A stretch of DNA of 64,000 bases from Macrophomina tecta (Eukaryota > Ascomycota > Dothideomycetes > Botryosphaeriales > Botryosphaeriaceae): NCBI GenBank assembly GCA_024180945.1, contig JAKSGN010000003.1, positions 3,100,001 through 3,164,000 of the forward strand, written 5' to 3'. Shown here piece by piece: positions 45,054 through 56,132 of the stretch; within the stretch, counting starts at the first letter, position 1, and each line of letters begins with the position of its first letter. Under the pieces are notes generated by a model, which had not been told where the DNA came from, did not search any database, and worked only from the letters and a program-made list of their open reading frames with translations. The position numbers and the translations under genes are program-made.

Positions 45054-47778
45054 CAGACATCCCAATAATAAATAAATACATAATATTGACATATTCTTAT
45101 GTATTCATTGGCAGATCCTAATATTATTATCGATTGCTAAGCTTATCAATAATTATTAATATAAAACTGAAGCGCCATGCATGTCGTCGTTGCCGCCAGC
45201 AATATCCATGACCTTACCATCTACTGCCACGTAGACTTTGCGGACCAAGTCATTCTTCACCCAGTTGCTCAGGCATTGAAGCTTCTCGATAGTATCAGGC
45301 GAGAGCCGTGCCCTGTCCCAAGAAATTGTCCGCCTTGCGCAAGAGAATACCCGTTCCGGATCGTCGGACATCGCCGGCACACTTAGTATGTCAATGGCCA
45401 ATTGGTGTAAACGTGGATACTCAATCCTCTGTTCTTCTCGACACCACCATTCAAGCGGTGTTTTGGTCGTCATAGGTCTTGGCGGAGAATTGACGAATTT
45501 TTCGAATTCATCCTCATCTCCGGGTTCATCCAAGACACTCATTGACTGCTTGATACGCTCGTACGGTGTTACTTCCCGTCGTTCGTCGTTCAGCCGAGCC
45601 GCGGACTCCGACGGGAGTGGCCGGTCCTTGTACTTCGCCCAATGCTGCCGTGCACCAGCAATAGCGGTCTGCCTCCATTCCTCTGCCCAGTGGCGGTCAA
45701 GGTACCTCCGGCGCTTTTCTGGATGGAGCAATAATGCCGTGGCATATATTGGGTTTCTGTCACTCTCTTCATAATACTTCGAGAGAACCCACCAACCCAT
45801 GTGAATGGAATGAACCATACGCGCGTTGCTGGCGTATTTGCCCTGCTTTAACATCAGTCCAGGTCTGGTAATCGATCGAGCCGTCCATGGCTTACCTTGG
45901 CATTCTCAAACTGCATGAAAAGAATATCCATATTCTCTAGCACCTGATCTATTGATGCCCACTCCATTTGCTGCTCCAAGGTCGCTTGGTAAAACGGCTG
46001 CAAGAACTCGTGAGTCATTTTGAGTACTTGCCAATCATCATGTGTGAGGATGTCGTCTTCCAGCTCGTTGTGGTATTGGTTGAGGAATATTGACAATGGA
46101 CCCTCTTGGCTGATAGCCGCATCAAGCAACTTGAACCATGAGTTCCAACGGGTGATATTGTCAATTCCAAGCGCCTTTTCTGCAATGTCATCCCATGCAT
46201 CGTTGCGCACTGTGGAATTACGGATGAACACCGCAATGTTGTGGAGTTTACCCATTGGGCCGATGCTCCGCCAGCCGGCAGTGTCATGGCGTTTCTTGCG
46301 CCTGTCGTGACTCTTGTGACAAGTGTTCGACTGAATTTGGTCGTGTAACGCGTCCGCAACTGTTACATCATTTACCTCGTGTTGCGCCTGCGCAATTGCG
46401 GCCTGCAGAGCGTCCTCACTAGTTGCAAAGAGAAAGGCTTGAAGGGACAAGTTAATGATGTGGCCGGCACACCGCGTTCGAGAGGACACTGGGTCAAGTG
46501 TAAGGCCGTACTCTTGCGACAGCTCAACAGCAAGTTGGCGGAGACAGGTGTCATTCTTTGCGTCATTGTCCCCAGTGAAGTAGCCGATTCGGGGCGCTAA
46601 GTGGTACTGTCGGATAATCGTCATCAAGTGAGGTGCCATAGCCGTGCCGGCGTGAGAGCGGCGGAGGTTTGGTAGCCCTAGCAATGCTTTCCGAGGTTTG
46701 TAGGCCTCGTCAACCCATTGGGCGTGAACAGCGATATAGGCCTTCCGCTGAGGAGAAGGCCATACGTCCATAGCAATGTGTACGAGGCTCCGGGCACGTT
46801 CTAGCCATTCCTTTACGGATTGTTGATGCGCATCGTAGGCCCTATCCAAGTCCGCCGCAACTGTGCTACCGGAATCAGTTAGGAACTCTTCAACGGCAGG
46901 GTTTATCGCGGCCAGAAGTGCCTGGTATTCCGGCCAGGTTACGAAGTTGAGCGGTAAATGTTTATGTGCGGATAGCAACATCTGTGCCTCTCGAAAGGCA
47001 TCGACATTGATTACACTCCGTAGAGTGTTCATCTCATTCTCCCTGACTTGCTGCAGCCGCTTGCCGGTTGTTCTTGCGAAGGCATTTTCGATGGCTAGTT
47101 GGCGCCTGTTTTGAGATTTTGAATCCTCTCGAACAAGTATGTGATGAGCCTTCTCGAGATGATAGCGGGCGTTGCCAGATATGTGGGTTGACCAGGATGG
47201 ATTGCGACAACGCGTGCAGTAGTGAAGTAATTTCCCGCTCATAGTACGTGGCTCGTCGCCTTGAGCTTCTCGAAAGTGATCCCATGTTAATGTGGCTCTC
47301 AGTTTCCGTCTCTTGACCGTATGCTGAGCTGACGATGCCTCGGGTTCTGACAGTGTGCTGGCAACTTGTGAGGCACTGTCAGAGGGTACCACGGAGGAAG
47401 AACTTGACGGGGCATTGGATTGGGGCAGTGAGGATATGTTGACGTCCATTGTCGTGTGTAGAGATATGTCGCTGATGTATTACGAACTGCGTACTTGCAA
47501 CGTGACGGGTATGGCGAGGCAGCAGTTTCGGTTGCTAGGAGTTACAAACATTGGAGTTCACCTCCTATCTAGAGGCCTGATAAGCAGTAATATGCGTACA
47601 AGACTGCAATTTAATCTGAAACACTCTGGGGGAATTGGCGCTGGAAAATAGTGGGCCTATATTATTAATAGTTAACAATATATATTTATTGGCAGCGTCT
47701 ATATTATTATCCTTATGGAAAAGCTTAACAATAAATATGCCCTTAATAATAAATATATATTTATTACTGGGATGTCTG
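45054..47778 (-). mobile_element. hAT DNA transposon, right copy, 2,725 bp, inverted
   Basis: Same length and same terminal inverted repeats (45054-45074 and 47758-47778) as the left copy, in opposite orientation. The AT-rich ends that I compared base by base are identical to those of the left copy. The only difference found is at 47026 (paired with 16186), changing Ala to Thr. No excess of C-to-T change at CpA is visible, so the copies have escaped repeat-induced point mutation and are recent. Its two flanking octamers differ from each other, but each matches one flank of the left copy. Confidence 0.95.
45156..47449 (-). CDS. hAT transposase with BED zinc finger (right copy)
   Basis: Exons 45896-47449 and 45156-45842 on the minus strand, with the same 53-bp intron as the left copy, give 746 aa. 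BED finger, catalytic Asp blocks and C-terminal dimerisation region are all intact. It differs from the left copy at a single residue (Thr142 instead of Ala142), located after the zinc finger and outside the catalytic blocks, so it too may be functional. Confidence 0.93.
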
Positions 47779-47786
47779 GCTGCAAG
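47779..47786 (-). repeat. 8-bp hAT target-site duplication, site B (right partner)
   Basis: GCTGCAAG on the + strand is the exact reverse complement of CTTGCAGC at 18159-18166. It abuts the outer end of the right hAT copy, within coding sequence of the AAA gene. Confidence 0.93.
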
Positions 47787-48461
47787 ACTTCTGGCTCCTC
47801 AGAGCCTCCAGTAGCGTCGCTCAATACATCATCGATGATTCCCCTACCGTGATCACCAGTTGGATCGTCGTGTCCCATAATGGCGTCAAACCCCGAATCG
47901 GAGTTCGATGAGATATCCCAATTTGATGTTTCGCTTCCCCTGTCGCTGGGATTTTGGCTCTCGAGAAGGGATTCTGCAGAAACAGCTTTGCCTGTAGGGC
48001 TGTTGAAGGAAGGTCTTTCTCCGCACGCAATCTGGCGAGCTTCATGTGAAGTTTGAGCAGTTGGTCCTTTGTTCTATCGGGGACGCTTACCGGTCTCAAC
48101 CTACGTGTGGTTAGCTTCACGAAATGCTGACAGCAAGTGCATGGAGTCCGGCTTACATTTTTGAGCAATATATCGAGTATCTTCTGGGTCTAGAGACCGA
48201 CTCTGTTTAGACATCGATTTAAAGTTTGTTATATTTGGGATTACTGACCGGAGTATGGGTAGCCAGTGTTGCTTGATCTGGCTTGTCCGCGGTGGCAGAA
48301 CCGTGGAGAGGAACAAGTCGGTCATGTGCCCATGATTTGTAGTTCTCGAAAGATGCCGCAATATCAGCATAATAAGGCTTGAAAGGCCCAGCCTCTTGCC
48401 GCTCCGTAGCTTCGAGAAGCCGAAGGAAGGTGGATACCAGGCAGAAATGTCGCTCTGACAT
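47779..48461 (-). pseudogene. ULD-DUF7025-AAA+ ATPase, 5' part (3'-truncated by hAT/inversion)
   Basis: The ATG at 48461 opens a 71-codon exon (48249-48461) encoding MSERHFCLVSTFLRLLEATE and FENYKSWAHDRLVPLHG. The F-x-x-YKSWA pattern resembles helical N-terminal domains of fungal signalling/ATPase proteins. A 46-bp intron (GTCAGT donor, CAG acceptor ending at 48203) follows. The part next to the transposon is an open Ser/Asp-rich frame (AVSAESLLESQNP ... GIIDDVLSDATGGSEEPEVLQ) that runs in phase through the octamer into the coding sequence resuming at 18159. Exon limits between about 48060 and 48202 are unresolved: a GTAAGC donor and several AG acceptors compete, and none keeps frame in an obviously unique way. 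Confidence 0.7.
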
Positions 48462-48749
48462 CGTGTCCGGTGTCGCGGCTCTTACCGCCTACGTTCGCAC
48501 GGTTGTCAAGAGACAGGACCCGCTGGGTTTTAAGTGAGAGCCTCGGGCGAAGATGTTCGGACGACAGGGAAGAATTTCAGCGGATGTGTTGGTAGGGGAA
48601 TCGCGCAGTAAGCGCTGATGACCCCGCTTTCGCTTATGCAGGATCAGGCTGGTGATATGAGCTGGCTCTGATCCAGCTGAAGACTCTTCGTGACATGAAA
48701 AATAGGACTCACTCTACACTCCCAAACCGCTGGGAGGCTTGCCATTACC
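48462..48749. promoter_or_regulatory. divergent promoter region
   Basis: The 288 bp between the starts of the AAA 5' part (minus) and the DUF7580-like gene (plus) should hold both promoters. Confidence 0.45.
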
Positions 48750-50520
48750 ATGTCTGGTCTCGAAATCGCGGGCGCTATTCTTGGCGGCATCCCTCTGATC
48801 ATCAGTGCGCTGGAACATTACTCGGATAGCGTGGGTGCACACAAAAGCATCAGTGTTATGAGGCTGACACTTGCTTACAGCTTGAACGAATAGAAGGGAT
48901 ATGGAATTTCCGCCAGACATTCGACGATTTGCGCACAGATTTCCTCACATATATGAGTGTCTTCAACGACATGTCGAGGGACCTCTTGAGGCAGCACTTG
49001 GGCAGTTATTACGCCGAACTAAACCTCGAACAACTCATGGACCACCAGCTGGGTACATACACAGAATGGATAGCACAGAGACTGCGAGAAGGGCTTGGAC
49101 TCAGGGTCTACCAGGTCTATGAAAAACTGGTGCGGCGCTTGAACAAGAGACTTGTATTGCTCCAAGAAAAACTTGGATTGGCAGCAGATGGGAGTGTGAG
49201 TGATTTCACGTGGTCTCTAGAACCGACGCCTGACCGTAAGCTCATACAGGTACCGTTTCTCACTGGCGACATCATCGACGAAGAGCAGCACCGCCACTTC
49301 TTCGAGATGTGGTGGAGGAAGCCACTGTGGGCTTCTGTTCGCGCTCGTAATTTTCGAAAGCTCGTGAAGGAGATTAAGGCTGAAATTGAAAAAATAGAAA
49401 AGGTCACTTCGAGTGGCCGCCCGGAGATTGTTATTCGTCAAAGCGCAAAGCAGTCTAGAGGACTCTACTCGCCATGCGATAAGTACTGGCTTGCTCTACG
49501 AGACCATACGATAAGCCTCCACGCCGCACTCCAATCGGCCTGGCCACCCGCTTCTCGGACTATATCTCAAAGTCAGGCTCAGATTCTGATCGGCATGCCC
49601 GAAAAAGCCAATCAAATACCCCGAAGCACTGGATTTCATTTGGCCCTCGGATTTGAGAACACGAAAACTTCCGCTCCTATTAGCTCAGATGAATCAAACA
49701 ATGTCCTGGTGCTTTGGAAGCGGGAAAGCCCATCCCAAGTTCTAGAGGATGTTGTTGTTTGTTCTTGCCTGGAGCAGCGTCACATTACAGACTTACAGGA
49801 AGACCTTCTCGAGCCTAAAAAGGGAGATTGTTTCGGGGTTCTCAAGGATGGAGCCTTAATTTTCCACTTGCATCCCACTGTGAAAGTAGACTTGGAGAAC
49901 TCCCAGCCTTTATCGAAAGTTCTCGTAAAGCAGCAGCGGAGACTTCTTTACAAGCGAAGGTGATGCCCCATCAACTAATTTGTGCATAGGTGTACTGATC
50001 AAAGACCTACATAGATGCGAGTACGCGCTGGGTCTTGCAGCAGCAGTTTTACAATTCCATGACACGCCTTGGCTTCCACGAACTTGGTCGATGGCCGACG
50101 TGTTTTGCCTGACCACACCAGATCTTAAATTCCACCTCTCAAGCCACGTCGTTTCGGATCGTGGCGAGGAGTGTATGGAATCCGAGGCGCCACGTGCGCC
50201 GATAAAGAATAGCTGGCTTTTCAGACTCGGCATCTCATTGATCGAACTCGCATTCGGGCAGGAACTCAGCAAACTCCTGACGGACTCTGATTTGGTTGAC
50301 GGAATAGAAGGAAACTACACCAGATTCCAAGCCGCCTACAGGTTGATGATGGAGCTCGCGGAGGGTGATAGACCGGATTTTTGCCGCAGCGGTTGAGTTC
50401 TGCATTGATCCTCACTCGAAGGAGAACTCGCAGATCAAGTACAGCCTCCGAAATGAGGCTTTCCGGGAGAATTTCTACCTCAATGTGGTCTGCACATTGC
50501 GGGACGAGGTGTTCGGATAG
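48750..50520 (+). pseudogene. DUF7580/HeLo-like protein with two apparent frameshifts
   Basis: The start MSGLEIAGAILGGIPLIISA is a classic opening of fungal prion-domain/DUF7580 proteins. Exon 1 (48750-48830) is joined to 48881 by a 50-bp intron with a GCTGAC branch point. The frame then runs 48881-49963. The conserved C-terminal part (LHRCEYALGLAAAVLQFHDTP, WSMADVF, GISLIELAFGQ) is in a different frame from about 49,935 on, and the last part (IFAAAVEFC ... VVCTLRDEVFG, stop at 50518-50520) in a third frame from about 50,370. Both shifts are of +1 type and no intron of normal size fits either point. The gene is therefore probably dead, unless both are sequence errors. In the family such proteins sit beside HET and NLR-type genes and are thought to act in self-recognition and cell death. 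Confidence 0.65.
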
Positions 50521-50848
50521 TCCTCATAGAGCGTTTGGACTGAACAGTGACTTTTTGTGTGGAAGTTGTGGCGGTGATTGAAGTGACGAGAAGAACCAGA
50601 GCCGTAGCAACATGCGAGCAATATCCTGGAGATGCATTTCTGGGGTTCAAATGTGTCAGGACCTTGGCCGGCGGCGTGCTCGACCACTATAGGAGCACCC
50701 GTGTCTACCGCATATCTTGCGGGGTCATCTCTTCCGTGGTGAATTTTATAGACAGCCAAAGTGCATATTGTAGATACGGGAAACGCAACGAGAGATGAGA
50801 GAGTAACCATTAATACGGCTATATTATACAAGAGCGTTTTCATCAAAT
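50521..50848. other. intergenic
   Basis: Short spacer between the decayed DUF7580-like gene and the SDR remnant; nothing recognised. Confidence 0.4.
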
Positions 50849-51118
50849 TCATCCTTCGTCAACTTGATAAACAGAGCCAGTCATGTACGTTGCTTCATGG
50901 CTGAGTAAGAATGAAAGCAGCGGAGCAACTTGCTCCGGCTTGCTCATTCTGCCCAATCCTGTCTGTTTGGCCATACTTGAAATGGTCTCGCGAGGTGGAT
51001 TAGTCATTGGAGTTCCAATGTACCCCCTGCGGTGTGTCAATTGGAATGGCGACGTGATATAGCGGTGAAGTCAACTTACGGAGTAATGCAGTTGAAGCGG
51101 ATCCGGGTATCGCCCTTT
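50849..51118 (-). pseudogene. short-chain dehydrogenase (SDR), C-terminal remnant
   Basis: Two joined pieces on the minus strand read IRFNCITP, then after a short intron (GTAAGT donor, CCGCAG acceptor) GYIGTPMTNPP, GRMSKPEQVAPLLSFLLS and ATYMTGSVYQVDEG before a stop. This is the end of an SDR: the N-x-x-x-PG strand after the active site, the substrate loop and the VDGG-like terminus, here VDEG. The Rossmann nucleotide site and the Tyr-x3-Lys active site should lie upstream on the minus strand, but that sequence is unrelated and has stops. It is a truncated remnant of about 80 codons. Confidence 0.7.
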
Positions 51119-52208
51119 CCGGATGATTCAGAGACTTACCAAAAATCAGCGCAGCGGGGCGAAATGAGATCTAGCTGCAGCAAAGCTTGAGTATATACGG
51201 GGTTTACTTTTGGTCATACAGTGCTCAGGACCAATAATGCGGGGCCCTCGTACTCTCATTGGCTGCTTGGTCAGAATGGTTCAACCAGAAACTATCAGGA
51301 ATGCTCGCTAAGCTGGACTTGCAGTCTGAATCCTCACTATTACTTTTGCTACTCGCCTTGGTCCTAGGCGAACTTTATAGTTCTATAGCGAACCGGGCCG
51401 AGCGGCGCTGACAATCAAGTTGTGGAAGAAGGGGACCACCGCGCGGGGGCATTGGCAGGTGCAATCGGAAAATCTCATTATCCTAGGTCTGCATGTCATA
51501 TGCCACACCAGAGACTTCCAGACTGAACAACTCAAACAGGGGGAGATATGATAGTTCAAAAATTTGCCAGTTAGCCAACATCAAATGCACCCGACGGCAG
51601 CTGTTCACGTGAAAGCGCACCCGACAATGAGCAACTGGCGCATCTGCCCTGTGTAACGGATGCTGATGATTGATCACACAGACACTAGCGTTACTGTGCC
51701 TTGCATATGCGAAGCCTGATATGCTGTAGCGTGTGGTTCTTGTGCTCTTTTCCATTGGGCGTGGAAAGCCCACTTACCTCATACGTGCGACTCTTCAGCG
51801 GACGTCTAATTGGGAAAAGAGAATTTGAGCCCAGCTGGAACTGGGTGTGGTGGAACCCCGCAGTTTGCCACTTGTGACGTACATCGGAGTAGAGCAGTGC
51901 GCACAAGAGTGGGCTGGAGACGGTTGAGAATCAAAACAGCCGATTCGCCAGTCGGCTGCGTGCGGAGCAGCACGTGGTTTCCCATTCGGGCTCTATCCCA
52001 CATACTCCAAGACCCAGCTTCAAACCCAATTCACTGTTTACTAGGGGCACAGACTATGGAACTGCGGATTTCGTAAAATGTAACCCTCTTATCCCACTTC
52101 CAGCGCGCGGGGTACGTTATGACTGGGGAGTATACTGGTTATAAAGTCGCGTTCTTCCTCGCCAGATTTCTCGACAATACATTATCTGCCCAAGTTCCAG
52201 AGCCGAAA
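51119..52208. other. intergenic, nothing recognised
   Basis: No gene supported. Frames on both strands are short and featureless; the last ~150 bp before 52209 are the likely promoter/leader of the phosphodiesterase gene. Confidence 0.5.
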
Positions 52209-53658
52209 ATGAGCCCTAAAAAGACAGTACTAGCGGTCGCATTGAGCGGGCTCGCCGGCCTCGCAGGTGCTGCACGCCAACCCTACGACGTCAAGAAAAT
52301 CATCAATGCTTTCCGCAACCCTCCAGATGATCTCACAATCCTGTGCGCGCATCGGGGTCTCCGGTGGGTAACTGCCACAATACATCTCCCCTATGATGGC
52401 GATGTCTGACAAGCGCCAGATGGAATGGCACCGCGGACAACTCCCACGAATCCTACTTCCGGGCACCTGAAGCTGGCATTGAGTGCGTAGAAACCGACAT
52501 CCGCCTTTCCCTCGATGGCTACCTGCCCATGATCCACGACAGCGGCCTGGGCCGCGAGACAGACGTGGGCGAGCAAACCGGCAAGGCGGCCTATAACCCT
52601 TTCACTGGACAAGGCTACAGCCCCAAGGTATCCGAATCCAACTTCTCCGGCTTCATCGAAAACCTTCACCGCCGCGATGAGTTGGGCCGGGTCAGGCGCG
52701 AACAGGTGGCAACACTACCGGACATGATCCAGAACATCCATGAAGCGAAGACGAACGTCGTCCTGCAACTCGACTTCAAGGATCAGGCCGCTGTGGAGCC
52801 CGCGTACTGGGCGCTCAAGAACTTGACCAATGCGGCCGGTATTCCAGCAAATGAGTGGTGCATCTACAAGCTTCAGGCTGAGTGGTACAGGTCACCGGAG
52901 GAGTTCGAGGCATTGGACTGGGTGCAAGATGCGTTCGCCAGCGGCATCGAGTTAGCGTTCATCCCGGTCTATCAACCTGGCGACGTCACTGAGTGGGATG
53001 TCCTGGCTTCGCTGCAATCGTTCGCGAAGACGAATTACACGATCAGCGCTGAGATCGAGCTCCAATCGACTGGTGGCGCTCTTCAGCATCTGAATGACTA
53101 CCTTGATGGCGATGAGTGGGACGGCGTATTCAACAGCCGTGGTATCTTGTAAGTGAGAATCCCTCGCGTGCTCTGCGAGCGCTTACTTAAACTGGTCAGT
53201 TTCGCCATCGGCGATTTCGTGGACCCATTCACGTCCAATCTCACATTGTAAGATATTATCACAACTTGGGGCGCCAACCTCCCAGCGTATATGCAGCATT
53301 GAGCTGTGCTAACTCCTCCATGTCCAGTTTCGACACCGCGAATTATACGCTGCCTGATGGTATCCGCACGAACGACTCTGTCTTCGTCTATCGAGACAAC
53401 GCAGCTCCCGTGCTTCTCGATACGCTTGCTAATGACAAATTCCATGACTCCCGTTCTGACTTTGCGTGGATCATTGATCAGGGCTATCATTGGGTCATCA
53501 CTGATACGGCAGATGAATGGCATCACAGGCTTAAGGAGCAAGGGAAAAGGAATCTCAGCTCATTGGTAGCAGATGGCCAGGAGCTTGTGGATCCGACGTT
53601 GGGTAGTGGATGGTACAAGGCCAGGAGACATGCCCGCGATCTTGACTCCAACATATAA
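52209..53658 (+). CDS. secreted glycerophosphodiester phosphodiesterase (GDPD/PLC-like)
   Basis: Four exons, 52209-52363, 52420-53148, 53200-53247 and 53328-53658, give 420 aa; introns are 56, 51 and 80 bp. The first 22 residues (KKTVLAVALSGLAGLAGAA) form a signal peptide. The GDPD core begins with ILCAHRGLRW (H48), then NSHESYFRAPEAGIECVETD and LSLDGYLPMIHD, giving the catalytic His pair and the metal-binding Glu/Asp. VVLQLDFKD is the next barrel strand, and AWIIDQGYHWVITD near the end closes the TIM-like barrel. The first intron begins GTGGGT and splits the Arg codon of HRGLR. The enzyme should release glycerol-3-phosphate from deacylated phospholipids outside the cell or in the secretory pathway. 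Several Asn-x-Ser/Thr sites fit secretion. Confidence 0.88.
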
Positions 53659-53859
53659 TGGAACGGGTTCAAGCGCAGATTCGGCCTAGTAAAGCAACTT
53701 GAGCGCACCGGACAAAAACGATCATGAAAGGGATTGGCTCTTCCCTTACACGTATTATCCACAGCGCAAGCTATCCAATTTCTTACTAACAGTAAGTTCA
53801 CACCGTGTCACTGCGCGAAACTACGCGAAGATTGCTACCTTGGAAATTTATTGAGCGTC

Positions 53860-56132
53860 CTATCTTTCGACTTGCGACTGCATAATCCCCGAGATCGTCT
53901 CATTCAGAAGATATGGAAATCGGCTCTGTCCTGCCCTGGCGTCCTCCGAGTTCTCCGAGGGGGCCAAAATTTCTGTTTCTCGCACTTCAATATCAGTTTT
54001 CCGGAACCTAGCCCCATATCTCCCTTCGGCGACAAGCACCGGGTGATCTAAGTCATCAAGGTCCAAGGTGGCCAATTTCTCTCCTTTCTGCGCAACAGGC
54101 ACGTCCCCAGCGCAGTGGTCCCATGTGCCCATCCCCAGTTCTTCATGTGCCATCCGCTGCAGCTGCAGCGTCCCGTTCGCGCTCCACTCCAGCCGCGCGT
54201 ACGCGCCGCGTGTCTCGCCGAGACGACGCTGCACGTACGCGGAGACGGGCGCGATTGTGTACGAGATGAAGATGATGGAGCCGCCAAGCACGATGGTGGT
54301 TACGAGGCCCAGCACGGAGAAGTTGAAGTACTCGCCGTTGATGATTTTCTGTTGCGCGGTGACCGTCAGCTCAGGCTCCCAGATGCATCGACGCGTCAGT
54401 TCACATACCTGGCTGCTGCATAAATGATGTTCCTGGGTTGTATTCGGCCTGGCCAACCATTTCTCCACCGTCGAATCCGAAGGCCCGGCCGCCACTTCCT
54501 TCATGACGCCCTGCATGGCGGCCAGGGATGTCGCGTGCCAATGCTCGGCTTCCAGCTGCCACTGATTGTCTTCCAGCGCTCCCTGGAGGCCTTCCGACAG
54601 GCGCTGCCTCGCCAGCAGAGCCGAAGCGCCGAGCGTGTACACGACGTTGTGTATAGAGGGTTGGTGGGCTTTGAAAATCGCGCCGATCCAGCGAAAAGCG
54701 GCCAATTGCTTCTCATCCGTCCACAGGTGTTCCGCAAGATACGCAGATTCATGCTCGCCGCCGAAAGGCGCGCACCGGATCTCTTCCGGTAAGTTCGGGT
54801 TGCAGTATTGCTCTTTCACCGTGCACGCCAGCACCGAAGCGGCGTCATCTTGGACGATGGCGGAAATTTCGCCTTCGACTTGGCCAATGTCGGACCAGTA
54901 TATCTGCGAGATGTTGCGGTGAGCAGAGTACCACGGGTCGTCGACCATCTGGGTGAAGATGATGGAGTTCGCCGAGAGGAAGATCAGGTGCAGGTCGGCG
55001 TCTGTTTGCTGGAGTGCGGGGACGGGGACGAAGTCGGTGTTGGTGTTGTTCATGGTGCCGTTGAGCACGGTGGCGTCCATGCCGCTGTTTGCTGGTGTTA
55101 GCAATTCCGTTCTGGACTCATTTCGCCATGGCCTGAGAGCGCCTACCCGAGTGTGTAGTCTGTATTCGCGGTCGGCAACTCCCACTCCATCGTGATTTCG
55201 GGATACCTGTATGTGTAGTTGTTACCTTCCCAGAAATTGGCCGCTGTGCCGTAGTTATATTGGATGTACGAAGTGTTTGAGTTGGCGAGTCGTCCACGCT
55301 GACGGTATCCTTTCGTGGTAATTGGAGCGCAGGTGGAGATGCGTCGCAGCTGAACTCGTTCTTTCCTTGGCGCATTAAGCCCAAAGTCGTCGTTACTGTC
55401 GAGATAACCGGTATCAAAGCGGATGTTTCTGTCCGCAGAAAGACACAAGTCCTCGTTGAACGGACAGGTCACGTTGAGGGTGGTCGTGGTTGGAAGATTT
55501 CGCTTCACAAAGGCGCGGCAGTCCGTCATGTCCGAATCATTACGATAGCACTGTTGCGAGAAGGCTGCGTAAGATGCCATCAGCCGCGCCTGGTATGAGT
55601 ACAGATGCGCGGTCAGCTGAGAGACATCAGGGTCTTGCTCCTCCATCAAGATACCACATTGTGAACTGGAAACAAGCACTTCTTTCCCGGCCGCGGTGGC
55701 TATCTTTGAGGAAAAGGTGCCTGCAACCCCGAAAGCCACGATGTGGCAAACGGCGATACAGATAAGAGGCATTATTCGTCGACACGGTTCCGCTCCTCGG
55801 GCACTCCGCCTCCATGCGCTCAGTACCATCAGCAGACCCCAGAGACCGCTCGTTCCGGTAGCCGAATTGCGTAGTGTCGCTTGTCTTTGGTGGTAAAGAG
55901 CATCCTGCGGCTTGGAGGAAGAGAGAATGTAGTGTAGGCAAAAGCAGGTGATGTTCCAGAAGTAAGTTCCGACTATGCTCACGAAGAGAGCCAAGATGGC
56001 GATGAAGATAGTCCCACTCTGACGAGGTGTGGTTATGGTCGCACCGAGAACAGGGCCTCGTGACCAATTTGTCCAGAAGCCAGTGTAGATATCGTAATGG
56101 CTGGACTGGCCTTCAGAAGAGAACGAACTCAT
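53860..56132 (-). CDS. large fungal integral membrane protein of unknown function
   Basis: Three exons on the minus strand, 55147-56132, 54409-55084 and 53860-54348, give 716 aa. Start chosen at MSSFSSEGQSSHYDIYTGFW, because this YTGFWTNWSRGPVLGATIT opening is typical of an uncharacterised Pezizomycotina membrane family. Further upstream sequence is open by chance. Helices lie near 50-75 (GTIFIAILALFVSIVGTYFW), 110-125, 145-165 and near the C-terminus (FSVLGLVTTIVLGGSIIFIS). Between them is a large, probably extracellular, region with many Cys and Asn-x-Ser/Thr sites. Intron 2 (54349-54408, GTATGT donor, GCTGAC branch) is 60 bp and free of stops, so retention would add 20 residues; I treat it as an intron. 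No enzymatic motif seen. Confidence 0.72.

Noticed and set aside
15434..47778. The pair of hAT copies as one large composite transposon carrying the genes between
   Set aside because: Outer flanks (CTGAGACA and CTTGCAGC) do not match, so the whole 32 kb did not move as a unit; the swapped octamers fit an inversion instead.
54424..54792. 122-codon + strand frame and its neighbours
   Set aside because: Antisense to exon 2 of the membrane protein.
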